From positions 20,750,357-20,814,356 of the forward strand of contig NC_061789.1 of the NCBI RefSeq assembly GCF_022458985.1: a stretch of DNA of 64,000 nucleotides, written 5' to 3'. Position 1 is the stretch's first letter; every line of letters starts with the position of its first letter. Positions 1-10,989 of the stretch are shown here, one piece after another. The translations under genes and the position numbers were made by a program. The stretch comes from Mugil cephalus. Lineage: Eukaryota; Chordata; Actinopteri; Mugiliformes; Mugilidae. Below the pieces are notes generated by a model. It worked only from the letters and a program-made list of their open reading frames with translations, did not search any database and was not told the DNA's origin.

Positions 1-279
1 TTAAGCTTGAGCTGCAGTTTTACATTTCCTTTATAAAGGTCATTACAGCACAAATGAGTCAATGGAGAGTTGTTAAGATGATGAACCACAAAATTTAGCG
101 CTCTCGCTTATCGTAAACAGGATGTGAAGTAAGCCACTCTGACTTCCTTTGATGCGTGCAGTAGAGGTTTGGGGATGCTGTTGTTACATCATTTTTTGTG
201 TAGTTGCATAACATGGCCACAACTTTTTACTTGTCCAACTGTAGCGAAGTTTATGTTCAAGTGTTTCATCTCTTAACAG

Positions 280-978
280 GTGGATACCCTGCACCGTGCT
301 ACACACCTGACGGGCGGCTATGAGGAGTTGTCAGGTAGTGGCCTCTACACCCCTCATCACCTGGATGTGAGTTCATGTAGTATTCAGTTAGGCAAGACAC
401 CTGTGCTTAATATCATCTACTCTGCAGAGGTTTAATATTTCAATTGCTGGAACTGTGAATTTTCTCGGTGTCTGGGCAAAATTCCAGCAGGACAATTTAA
501 ACAAGTTACAGTTGTTGTCAATGAATCCTAACCTCACATTTTAACTCAGTTAATTAAAATTTACTAAAAAACAGACAAAAAAAATAATAATCAAATATTT
601 AACAAAAAATACAAAAGATAGCCTAGCCTTTTTGAGGGAATGACTTGAGGTGAAATTGAAGATATAATGGGGCATATAAAGACATTTTACAATAATTGCC
701 CTGAAAATCATTCAGGAAGCTGATATCGTGTTTGAACACAGTTCTTAGATGACTAGCGCTTTGTCTGCAAAACGTAGTCATTTATGGTTGGGTCATTTTA
801 CCAGTAAGCACAAATACAGCTGATTCAGAGTGCTAACTCTAAAGCTCCGTCTTCATGCAGAATTCTCTTTTCCCTGACTGTGTTGCAGGCTAACAGCTGG
901 CAGGACACCACCAACCCCCCCTCGGTTACCTCCCCTTCCGGTCCTCCTGGCAGTGTCCACTCGGACACCTCCAATTGA
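280..978 (+). CDS. pbx4: pbx4-like TALE homeodomain protein, last two coding exons (3' partial)
   Basis: Two exons are visible: 280-366 (87 nt, acceptor ttaacag, donor gtgagt) and 889-978 (90 nt, ending in TGA). They join in phase 0. The product ends with the PBX family C-terminus: VDTL near the start, a TGGY segment, and a tail reading SVTSP, then PGSVHSDTSN, then stop. This tail is shared by vertebrate PBX1 and PBX3. The homeodomain and PBC domains lie upstream of the window, so DNA binding cannot be assessed here. PBX proteins are nuclear cofactors of HOX and MEIS factors. The pbx4 name rests on the neighbouring lpar2, since PBX4 and LPAR2 are also adjacent on human chromosome 19. By sequence alone another pbx paralogue is possible. 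Confidence 0.88.
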
Positions 979-3900
979 TTCGGTGCCTCTTCGGTGCCAT
1001 CACTTCATTCCCACGACAGCCTGCTCTGACTACCATCCCCTGTCCACATTTTTCAGTACCCCCATGTCTCTCAATAGGTGGCCACACAAGGCTTGCATTT
1101 CATAAACACACACTGTGCTGGAACACAGGACAGCCAAACAATAACAAGGAGGAATTCCCTCTCCAGCTCCACTCCAGTGCTCAGATCTCTGTTACTCATA
1201 ATGAAAAGGGGAATGGAGCTTACTGATGGTGAGAAAACATATTTACTTTCAAGGACTTTTTGAAAACCACTGACCCAGCTGTGTAGATGATCATGATGTC
1301 TGTACATTATGTGTATATGCACGTTAACTTCACACAGTACTCACACAGCTTGTCCATGTGCCGTTGACCTCTGCACTCAACCCTTTGCTTTGGAAAACTG
1401 TGTGTGATTGCCTGTATCTCTTGAAGCCTTGGCATTTTACAGCCAAACTCTTGATACAGATCACCAGGGAGCTCTGCTCACCTTGCTCGTACCAAAGTGC
1501 TGCCCCAGTAGTTGTCAACACATCTGTTCCTCCAAGATCACCCTCTGCCAATTCAAGACACTGTCGTCCTACTAGCTTGATGTTTCATTCTGTTTGAGAT
1601 TATATAGTGAATAACAGAAATATGCACAGTGGTGCATGCAAAAACCCTTCCATAAAATACACCACACAACTTTTCAGTCGTTTTAATAGAGTGAGCTGAC
1701 ATAAAAGATGTGTCAAGCACAAAAGTTAGCATCCTTGTTAATGGGTGTCTCTACCTTTTTAAAGGGGTAGTTAAGGGGATCACTGTTCTAAACCCGGCAG
1801 GACAAGTGATAATAGGGCTGATGAGACGTGGAGGGAAGAGCAGAGAGAGGAGAATATCTTGGGTTGAGTGGATGTAACTAATAGCCCTTTTTGTTGCTAA
1901 CCAATAGAGGGTGTTGGTAGATGGCTTGTAGACTTTACTTCTTGCTTTCTGTCCACTAGTTTATTTGATTGTAGGCTATTTTCTAATGCTGTTTCACCAA
2001 GAATGCACCAGCCACCACCAAAAATGTGCTCAATAAAGCATCTAAATGACGATGAAAGATGGGTGGAAAGATTGTGGGGCATTGATGTGTTATTGGGACA
2101 AACGTGACATGAATTTAGAAACGTGACTGTCTTCCATGCATGTAGGACTTCTAGGCGTGATATTGTTTTCATTTAACCTTCCACTTTTTGAGCTTCATTT
2201 TTATTAACAAAAAATAAAGGGTATAATTATTACAGTCAGACCAAAAAGGAAAAAGTGCATCATATATTGCTATGATGTGTGTGTGTCTCTTGGAGGGCCT
2301 GTGTACAGCGTTTTTGGGACGTTTTAGTCGAACTGGCTATTGCCCTCTTTGTCAGCATCATAGAGACCGGGTGCTTCCACCAGCCAATGACATGTCAGGT
2401 GGGGTTCATCTGAGATCTCCTCCCCATCTTGAACATTTAAGCTTGTGAGCCCGAGGCAACACACTACAACCCTGTTGTACCAAAACCAAAAATACCAAGT
2501 TCAGCAATGTAATAATGCTACTCTGTGTCTCTCGAAAGTTGGTGCACAGCCACCTTTTCAGTTTGAGGAGAGGAGGGAAATATATTTGTATGTGTCTCTC
2601 TATGTGGTGTTGTCATGCCTCAAGTTGGTTTGATTTTTGGGTTGTTGTTTTTCTTTTTTTTTTTTGTTGTTGTTGTTGTGGGGCTTCATGGGCGGGTGGG
2701 TCGAGTAAGGACTGTCATATCACACTTGTAATTTGATTGTGAGCATACAAGGCATGCTCTCCCTTTACCTATTCTTTTCATACTTCCTCTAGTACTCTGG
2801 TAAAACCACAATTTAGTTTGGAGTTCTGTGGCCAATTGGGTAAGGGCTTCTCTCTCTCCTCTGTTACCAAAAAGAAGAGACGGCAGCACTGGGTGTAGTA
2901 AAACTCTTGATTCGAGTTTTAAGACAAACCTGCAAAGTTTTGGGGGATTTTCATTCTTTGAAACTGTTTTCTACGTTATCCGTTAACAAAGCATTTTGAT
3001 AGTAAGGTAAAGCCTTATGCCGATTTAGTGTCAGTCGAGACTTTGTTGAACCATGTTACAGAACAAAACCTGAGTTTGAAAGCTGGTCACATGATATCCC
3101 GCATTAATGACTTGTTTTGTTACTCATTGCAGTTCACATGACTGTATCTTATAAATAATGTTATCGCCACACCAAATTATCATGCTCCCCCTTTTCTACC
3201 TGTTGTAATGGATGTCGCTGTACAGTTTGTGTAACGTTTCAGTATTTTTTTTTTCTTTTATAAATGTTTGGTTGAGATGCCAGTTTTATTTTGGCTTTTG
3301 TGTCACAGGATTCACAATAACTATCAGTTTTGAATATTATTTAGGTCTTTTGTTACATAACCGGGTTGAAATGTAGGGTTTGCTGAACCATTCGGTGCTG
3401 TGGAAAGAACAGAATTAACAGAGGTTCTCCTATGGACATGATTTGGTTGGTTTCTGGATCCCCTTCCTCAGCTGATTCTCCTTACATTTCCACGCTCTTC
3501 AGTCTCTTCCCAATATTCAGCCACTTCTGTACTTAAGCCTTGAGAATTTCCATTTTGAGAGTGGCTCGATGAATTTTGAAACCATTTAACAGTTCTTTTG
3601 ATGCGCTCTGTTTTGTGGAAAGTGGATCACACAATCCCAAAGTTATTCATGTTAGTTACACTAAAATAATTTTAATACATTTAAGTAGTGTGAGTATATG
3701 CAGACAGTATCTTTGCTTCTGAAAATAGAAGATTTGAACATCATGTTTCAAGATGAAACTTGATGACATTAAATGTATCATTTTGACCCGGAGCTGCATT
3801 TCTATTTTCTGTCAATCATGTTTAAATATTATTTGGAGTCTGGGAGTGACTGAATGACTTCCACAGCACCAAATGGCTTCTAAAACCTATTTGATTTCTT

Positions 3901-4222
3901 TGTTTTTATTAGTATATTTGTATCTCCCCTCTTTCCCTTGTATTTACCCCTCTCTCTACCTCTGTCTTTCCATTTCTCTTGTATATAACCCCCACTGTTT
4001 TCAGACTTGTCAGTCTGTATAAACTCCTTTTATACCTCAACTTTAGAATTGTTCTAGAAAGAGTAAAACAAAAGAAAGAATATGACAAATTGTAGTGTTC
4101 TTATTAGAAAATTAATAAAAAATGATTTAGTGTGATTTTTTTCAGTATTTGATTTCAGATTTTAGGAGTGTTTCATTTTATAATTTGTCACAAATGCTCT
4201 TGTGATAGTCAAATGTAATAAA
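979..4222 (+). other. pbx4: 3' UTR and downstream region of pbx4
   Basis: No convincing coding exon is present between the pbx stop codon and the lpar2 stop codon. Candidate polyadenylation signals on the plus strand are AATAAA at 2213-2218, 4114-4119 and 4217-4222. The last lies about 200 nt from the end of the converging lpar2 coding region, so the two 3' UTRs may abut or overlap. The true 3' end cannot be decided from sequence. A T-rich run with TTG repeats lies at about 2650-2680. Confidence 0.5.
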
Positions 4223-4419
4223 AGGAGAGATTGCACCATCTCATGATTATATGTGAATGTGTCATGGAACCTGAGGAAAACACCCAAGGACTCAAAGATT
4301 TTCTCTAATGAAAATACTTAAGAACCTTTTTAATGCAAATTCAAAAAACAAACATGAAAGAGAGAGCGTCACAGAAATTGAATGCATCCTGTGCAGATGA
4401 CGGTATTTTTGAACTGCCA

Positions 4420-7009
4420 TCACACCTCGGGCACTGACCAGCTGTCATCTTTACTGTTGGTGTCCCGAGGCTTGAACAAAGCTTGATCCTCTGATTTCCC
4501 GACACAGCCAGCAGTTTCCTGTAGACAAGAAAATAATGAGCGCAGTGCAGCAAAGAAATAAGATAGATTTTGAATTCTGAAGATAAACCGCATCCATGTC
4601 AGATGAGTGAGCATAAAATGCTTTGTGGTGGAAAATGTGTACATGCACTAACAGGTCAGAAGTAAAATGTAACAGCATACGTCTGGCAGTGGAGAGTCAA
4701 TCTGGAAGTGTGTAGAAGGCTCCTGCTGATCAACACCTCTCTGACACAAACAGCACAGGATCCGCTTGAACGTCTTCCGCATCTCATTGTCCCGCAGAGA
4801 ATAGATGATAGGATTGACCAGAGAGTTGCACTCGGCTATAAACAGACAGAACTTCTCGTAGCGGTTGGCGTGGCTTTCTTTACCCAACAGTCCGTCCAAC
4901 AAGAGAGTCACGAGGCCGGGCGTCCAGCACAACACAAAGGCTCCTGCACAGATGTAGATTGTTGACAAGGACAGAAGAGTTCAACTGAACTTTGTCCATT
5001 AAAGCACTAATGTAAAGTGATACCAGATTACAGCTACCTCTAACCACACCTTGCATAAAATGACGATGAACTTGTTTGGAACATGTTTACTTCTAGTCGA
5101 TGAGTCAGGGGAGCAATAAAAGGTAAACTGAGGTGATAAGGGGTTTCAGTTTCAGCCTGACAGTGGAAAGGTACCTCAGAGCCGTGCGAAGCTCTCAGCT
5201 TCATGGATGATGGATCATGTCAGACTTATTTATATTCAATAATGCATCCGCCGTTCACAGAAAGACCAATAAAAGCTGCAAAACTGGTTTGTGGATGACG
5301 CAATCCAGACAGTTCCTCTTCGGTTAAAATGGCGGTATGAAATCAGGGAAATGCTTTTAAGTCTTCCTGACAAAAATACAAACATGGCTGCAGATAAACA
5401 ACAGGGTCTGTTCCAGAAAGAAGGCGTAACCAACAACAAACGGAGCCTGAACACCAAGTTGATGAACTCTGTGATGGGAAAAGTGAGTTTGTTGACTGGA
5501 AGAAAGATATTATCAGTAGAGATGAGTGCGCACACTATGGTGACGGGTAAACAAAGAAAAAAAATCTAGAAATACTGTATGAATGCAGAACATGACATCT
5601 TTAAAGACATTATTGTTCTCATCTGCCTGACCTTAACTTCCCATGCATCACATTAAACCTATTTGTATGTTCCAGGTATACTGCTTTGGATACAATTTAG
5701 ATGGCAGCAAGAGAAGATGGAACTGTGGATCCAACAGATGTTTACTAAAGGATCTGTGATTATAAAGTAATAATAACTTAAGGGATTTGAAGTAGAAAAA
5801 GTAGCTTGGTTTAAACTCAATATGTTTTAAAATATTTCAGTTTGGAATTCTTTCAAAACACTTGAAGCCTGTTTTCAAAAGTCACATTTAAATTATGTTT
5901 GGCCCCTTTATAGACTAAATGTAGTTTAAAAGTGCACCTCAGTCATCCATGTTCAGACACATTGTAAAAAAAAATAAATAAAATAAATCACAATACCACA
6001 AATGACTGATCACTGGCTGATATATGGGGGGGAACCTGACAGCGGTCTCAATGTATACATTTTATTCTGAGCTAAAGACACCTCTTTAATATCAGGTTGA
6101 TCATACCATTGTCCCTGTTAAAAAAAAAAAGGTCCTCAAACCTATTCCTGCACATATGTTCGATGTTCACTTAGAAATAGGAAATGAAACGAGACCGAGA
6201 AAGTTTTCTGTCAGAAATAAAAATAAAGAACGGAAAATGAGACTCTAGCTCACAAACAACTTCTCACCGAGGACCATGGAGATCGTCTTCATCAGGTTGA
6301 CGATAGTCTGGTTGTGTCGCATTTCTGAGGTGTGTTGAGACGTGTAGCGGCTCTGGTATTTCACATAGATGAAGATACGAGTGTACATGGCAACCATGAT
6401 GAAGAAAATGAGCAGGTTGAAAACTGCCCAGAATATGAGGAAGCGGCGGCTGTACAGGGGAGCGACAGTGGAGCAGTCGTCAAAATCACACTCACAGTTC
6501 CAAAATGTCGACGGCACCAGGCCCATGATGATACCCGAGGCCCAGATACAGATTATCAGCAGCACCACACGACGCTTTGTCATAGTGCTGTGCAGCTGCA
6601 TAGTCATGATGGTCTGGTGCCGTTCCACGGCAACTGCTAGGAGGTTTGCCACAGAGGCCGTTAGGCTGATGTCAATCAAAGCACCACGGATGTACCACTG
6701 CGTCTTGGTAAGCGTTCTAGTCCAGGGGCCTGTGTTCAACATCAAGTTGGTGTAAGCGATGCCTGCAAAAAGGTCTGCTGCAGCCATATTTGCCAGGAGA
6801 TAGTAGATGGGGAAGTGGAAGCGGTGGTTAATGAAGATGGCTATCATCACCATCAAGTTGGCCAAGACCACAATTAGACATACTGTCAAGCCCACTCCGA
6901 TGACCACAAAGTCCCGCATATTCCAGTCCACGCTGACATTCTTCCCCACCAGGTCATAGAAGAAGATGACACTGTGGCTGTAGTTGCACGCACTGCTGTC
7001 TGTGGCCAT
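4420..7009 (-). CDS. lpar2: lysophosphatidic acid receptor 2 (class A GPCR)
   Basis: Three coding exons, read from high to low coordinates: 7009-6268, 4943-4681 and 4518-4420, giving 367 aa. Human LPAR2 has 351 aa. ATG at 7009 is chosen because an acceptor (tctgtag) ends at 7012, and the in-frame alternative upstream is only GTG. The protein has seven hydrophobic segments, N-glycosylation sequons at N9 and N24, N51 (1.50), D79 (2.50), an E129-R130-H131 motif typical of LPA1-3 in place of DRY, NPIIY in TM7, and a CC.C cluster (likely palmitoylation) after TM7. The intron inside TM6 (before AFVLCWTPG) is the known conserved LPA1-3 intron. R108 (3.28) is kept but residue 109 (3.29) is Gly where LPA receptors normally have Gln. 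The last exon encodes a short tail ending SVPEV, unlike the human DSTL PDZ ligand. It is a plasma-membrane receptor expected to couple to Gi, Gq and G12/13. Confidence 0.92.
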
Positions 7010-7258
7010 AACTACAGACACAAAGCAGAAAGCTGAAGATATTTACAACAGCAAGCAACATCCAATAATTAATATGATATTCACAGGGATTCATATACTT
7101 TCACAAACTGAACAATAAAAAGCCAAAAAAAAAATATTATTTGTGATACTGTATTATAGTACTGAACTGTGACCTGTTTATAATGTAACCCAGTGTGGCT
7201 TGACGTGACCAGGAAGTTGTATGGATAACGATCAGAATGAAAGAAATAGGTCACTTAC

Positions 7259-7700
7259 GTTTCAAGGATGTTCTTGGAGGACGTGATTAACTTTTTATTT
7301 TAATGCCTTGTCAATCTTTTAATCTTTTAATACACATTTGCCCTGAACTTAACAGTCAGAAAGCGACCAGTTTTCGGGGACGTTAAATCCGCGCCAGTTT
7401 ACATCGAAATACCGATACTGATATTTTAGGTCAAAGTCCTACCCGAAAGTTAAGTATTCTGAAACCTACTGCCCGTTTTAGAATCTTCTCCATCCAGAAG
7501 GACCCGGCGTGAAAGTGGGGACCATAACTGCCACTTGAAAGTACAAACTGGTCTCACTTTTGTTTCTCCATGTGGTGTCACGTCCAAAGGTCGACGCCTC
7601 CTTGAATCATCATCACTCGAATCAGCTGGAACCAGCGGACAGGTGGCAGTGGTGCATCCACGCGCACCCTGAAAAATCGGACGGAACACACACACAGTCG
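7259..7700 (-). other. lpar2: candidate 5' UTR exon and promoter area of lpar2
   Basis: On the minus strand a good splice donor (gtaagt) occupies 7258-7253, with exon sequence at higher coordinates. A matching acceptor ends just upstream of the lpar2 ATG at 7012. The stretch to about 7700 has several CpGs, unlike its AT-rich surroundings, and no clear coding sequence. The upstream boundary is a guess. Confidence 0.4.
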
Positions 7701-8374
7701 CTTGTCAAATCTGAACAAAACCCAAGGTAGCTTACTGCGCACCCAGCCTCAGCCCAAATTGGAAGTGAATCATAGTCACTCTTTGGCTCAAACAATAATG
7801 ATCATTTCAAATAGGGAATAGAAACTCTAAAAAGCCAAAATGCAAAGCCACTTTGTTTTTTGTTTTTTTGATTTCCTTTTTTTCTTTTGCACATTTTAGG
7901 CTAAATTAACTCAACTTGTAACACATCAAAATGCAAAACAACGATGCCTTAAACGTTTTAAGTCCAGTACTAACGTAGTCCAGTTTGGTCAGGTGCATTT
8001 TTAAGCTAACGTGAATTAACACTCGCAAAAAAAATTGCGTAATGCTAAAATATGGTCAGTTGTGCGGATGTTGTGCGTTTGCGAGGGAAAATAAAACTGC
8101 TCACACAATTCTTCCAACCGAGCACACTTTCATACAGGAACTGCTGAGTATTACACACATGCGGTTAAAGTGTAGTGACTGCACTCGGTCGTGGTTACTT
8201 CGTGTTTGGAATGCTTCGAAATTTCGACAATATTTCCGCGGCAGTGTAATTATTTTAATCAATAGTTGTTTTTTGAGATTTTTTAAAATATTGGACTTAG
8301 CAGTGGGAGTTCCAAGAACAGATCGTAGGACCGAAATGCTAGTTTTGTGGCTCATTATCAAGTGATAGTTACAT

Positions 8375-8765
8375 TCGCATCGCTTTATTTTGAAAAACTA
8401 CCAGAAGTGTTGGTATGTTTTAAAAGCTACATTGGCGTTACTTTGACGATGCTTGAGTTATATGTGTATTTCGACCATCAGGGGGGCGTAAAGATTCATG
8501 AACGTGTAGCCTTTAATAAACAGAAGGAACACTAGTTTACCTTCCTTACAGTCCCGCACAGGGCCAGCTGAAGTCTGGGGGCAGATCATTATTACTGCAG
8601 TTGGAAATAAATAAATAAATGTATGATTTTTTAAATCATAAAATAAAACGTTTTATTTACGAATTAAGCTTATTGCGAGAAGTAGAAATTAATTTTTAAT
8701 TGATTAATTTTGTGTGTAATTCTCCACTACGGCCACAAGAGGGCGTAAAAAAGCTGTTGTAACAC
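8375..8765 (+). repeat. diverged direct repeat, copy 1
   Basis: This segment resembles 9935-10375 along most of its length. Both start with CACTTTATTTTGAA or a near match, share a run around GATTCATGAA and a CTGGGGGCAG block, and end in a gccacaagaggg block. The copies are about 1.57 kb apart and diverged by substitutions and small indels. It is probably a dispersed repeat or a local duplication. No coding capacity is evident. Confidence 0.7.
8733..8746 (+). promoter_or_regulatory. CTCF-like core motif in repeat copy 1
   Basis: CCACAAGAGGGCGT resembles the CTCF core CCASYAGRKGGCRS with mismatches. It lies inside the direct repeat. This is motif similarity only. Confidence 0.2.
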
Positions 8766-8803
8766 TACAGCCGTATATTAAAGACAGTCTAGCCAACACA
8801 AAT

Positions 8804-9562
8804 CATGGGCGCCATGTTAGATACATCGCCCACCTCTGTCAATATGTAAAAGGCCCTCACTTAAATATCCCAGGGTCTACTTACTTTAAATATCTTAAAT
8901 GAGCCTGTAAATTGCTTTGTAACTCAATCACCTCATCAGTCACACAGCTGTGTTTACATTCTCCTCCTCAGTCTCCCTGTTTATCCGTCTCCGTTAAAAG
9001 TTTGAAATTACTCAAGTTACTCATAGTTAAAATTAAAGGTAAAGTTATGTGTCAATTAAATTTGTCTATCTACATGGACATTAATTACATGCACACATGA
9101 GTTTCACAGTATATATGACGGCAGCTGCTATTTTTCTACGCCTTTAGTCTAGATAACTAGCTAGCATAAGGCTAGCATGAGGCTTGGTTAACTTCAAACT
9201 TCATTCATCTGTAAAGCGGTGTTGAGCATTTTTCAAATCAAGGTTCACATTAATCATGGTATGACTTTATTTTTCCTGTATGAAATCTGAACAAACATCA
9301 AATAGAGACATTGACATTTACCTCACATAATAGGGAGAAATCAGTTGGCATCCACTTCTTCCTTTTAATCTTCTGCTCCCATAACTCTCTCCGTTTTTGT
9401 TCACTGAGGAAACGATGGAGTTTCCCCGTGTATTCCTGATCCTGTGCTGGAGCCATAAGCTGAACACTGTGACATATTTTAACCAAAAATCCAATTTTAT
9501 TCTGTTATTGCTGCTTTTCTATGAGTGAATATTGGTAAGGCGTATCTAACATGGCGCCCATG
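8804..9562. repeat. 21-bp perfect inverted repeat flanking a THAP-like exon
   Basis: The 21 bases at 8804-8824 are exactly the reverse complement of 9542-9562. Both contain GGGCGCCATGTTAGATAC in one orientation. The arms are about 0.72 kb apart and enclose the broken THAP-domain exon. They could be remnants of transposon ends or two inverted copies of one 5' region. Confidence 0.6.
9322..9475 (-). pseudogene. broken THAP-domain exon
   Basis: Read from 9475 on the minus strand, the frame starts MSQCSAYG, the usual opening of a THAP (C2CH zinc-binding) domain, but the second zinc-ligand cysteine position reads Ser. That frame stops after about 24 codons. An overlapping frame continues the domain: LHRF, then a basic stretch with ELWEQKIKRKKW, then LLCE, ending at a good donor (gtaaat at 9321). 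The domain therefore appears split by a frameshift. No following exon with the final Cys/His ligands was found. A decayed THAP transposase (P-element or Kolobok type) or a THAP gene fragment would both fit. Confidence 0.6.
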
Positions 9563-9894
9563 CAACATATGACCAGCTCAGAACCAATGAGCACAGCGGG
9601 ATAGCTCAGACAGTCCATTCCCTGGTTGGCCAGACTCTGGTAAATACTCCGATGACCTATTATCAAAACGTTAATACTTTTAAAATAAGACAGCTTGAAG
9701 AGAAGCTCAGAGAATTTCAAACACATCTGAATGATTGATAACACTAGTGCAAATGTAACATGTAACATAACCATTCTCCGGCAGACGGATTCAGCTCCGC
9801 TGCTATAGTGATTGCTACAGAACTTCCTTTATTCCTTATTCTGTCCAGCTGTACAACAGCTCATCTTTTTTGTGTCAGTTAAGCTACTATGATC

Positions 9895-9934
9895 AATAAC
9901 TTTCCCCCGTGGATCATTAAAGTCTGCCGTATCA
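9895..9934 (+). repeat. LINE-like 3' tail fragment
   Basis: The sequence TTTCCCCCGTGGATCATTAAAG matches the general form of teleost LINE 3' ends (a CCCC.GGGATNAATAAAG type of end). It directly precedes repeat copy 2. Confidence 0.35.
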
Positions 9935-10375
9935 CTTTATTTTGAAGAACTACGGGAAGTGTTGGTGCTTTAAAAACCACATTGACGTCAATTTGACGAT
10001 GCTTCAATTATATATGTACTTTGACCACCAGGGGGCTGTAAAGATTCATGAATGCGACCAGTGTAGCCTTTAGTAAGCAGAAAGAACAGACGTTTACCGT
10101 TACAGTCTCACACTGGGACAGTCCAAGTCTGGGGGCAGGTCATTATTACTGGAATTGAATAAATAAATAAAAATAATAATAATAAAATTAGTAAAGAATA
10201 TGTTAATCAATAAAGAAAGTGCTTTATTTACTAATGAGGTTTATTGCAAGAATAATAATTAATTAATTGATTATATTTACTTGTCGTTCATGGCAAATCA
10301 GCTGTGCACTAGCCACCAATTTTGTATGTAATTCGCCACTATGGCCACAAGAGGGTGTACGAAAGCTGTCAACAC
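9935..10375 (+). repeat. diverged direct repeat, copy 2
   Basis: Second copy of the 8375-8765 segment. A further short duplication links 9651-9760 to 10378-10475: both carry GACCTATTATCAA, a GAAGAGAAGCTCA block and CTAGTGCAAATGTAAC. The locus therefore holds nested repeated blocks, suggesting repeated insertion or tandem duplication of the same element. Confidence 0.65.
10025..10038 (+). promoter_or_regulatory. CTCF-like core motif in repeat copy 2
   Basis: CCACCAGGGGGCTG matches the CTCF core CCASYAGRKGGCRS at all but one position. The equivalent place in copy 1 has diverged. Motif evidence only. Confidence 0.3.
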
Positions 10376-10989
10376 TCCAGTGACCTATTATCAACACGTT
10401 AATACTTTCTAAGTTAAGACAGCCTGAAGAGAAGCTCACAGTATTTCAAACACATCTGACCCTAGTGCAAATGTAACCGACAATCACAAGAAACAAACTA
10501 TGGTCAGTCGATTCATGCTATTTTGTTTTCCTACTGAAGAATGTGGTGTTGTACTTTTTGTGACAAAATTATCTAATTTAAACAGTAGCTATTTCTGCCT
10601 CTTCTGTACCTGCAAACCATAACCATAATATTTTCTGCTGAATACTGTTGCTGAAAAACATTTTTTGGGATGCAGATGCAAAATGAAAATCGGAAATGTA
10701 CTGGGTATGTGTCTAATGCCCAACATGTACATATTTAGCATACACTCAGTAAATTAATTACTATAACATTAGCAATACCACACACGTGATGTGCTGTTCT
10801 TTTTTTTTATCCAATTGCTAACATATGCATGGATGATACTGATAATACATTATCATCATCCATACCAGTTTTTACTAGGAGTACTATTCTGTTGCCTTTT
10901 CTTCTGCCCTGCTGAGAACTGGATTGAAAATGACTCCAAGAGGTAGTTCAACCAAAACAAGACTGAAAAAGAGAGAATTTAGTTTATTT

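Noticed and set aside
5291-5569. 92-codon frame on the plus strand inside the lpar2 intron
   Set aside because: No family recognised and no supporting splice or promoter signals; its minus-strand overlap is equally open.
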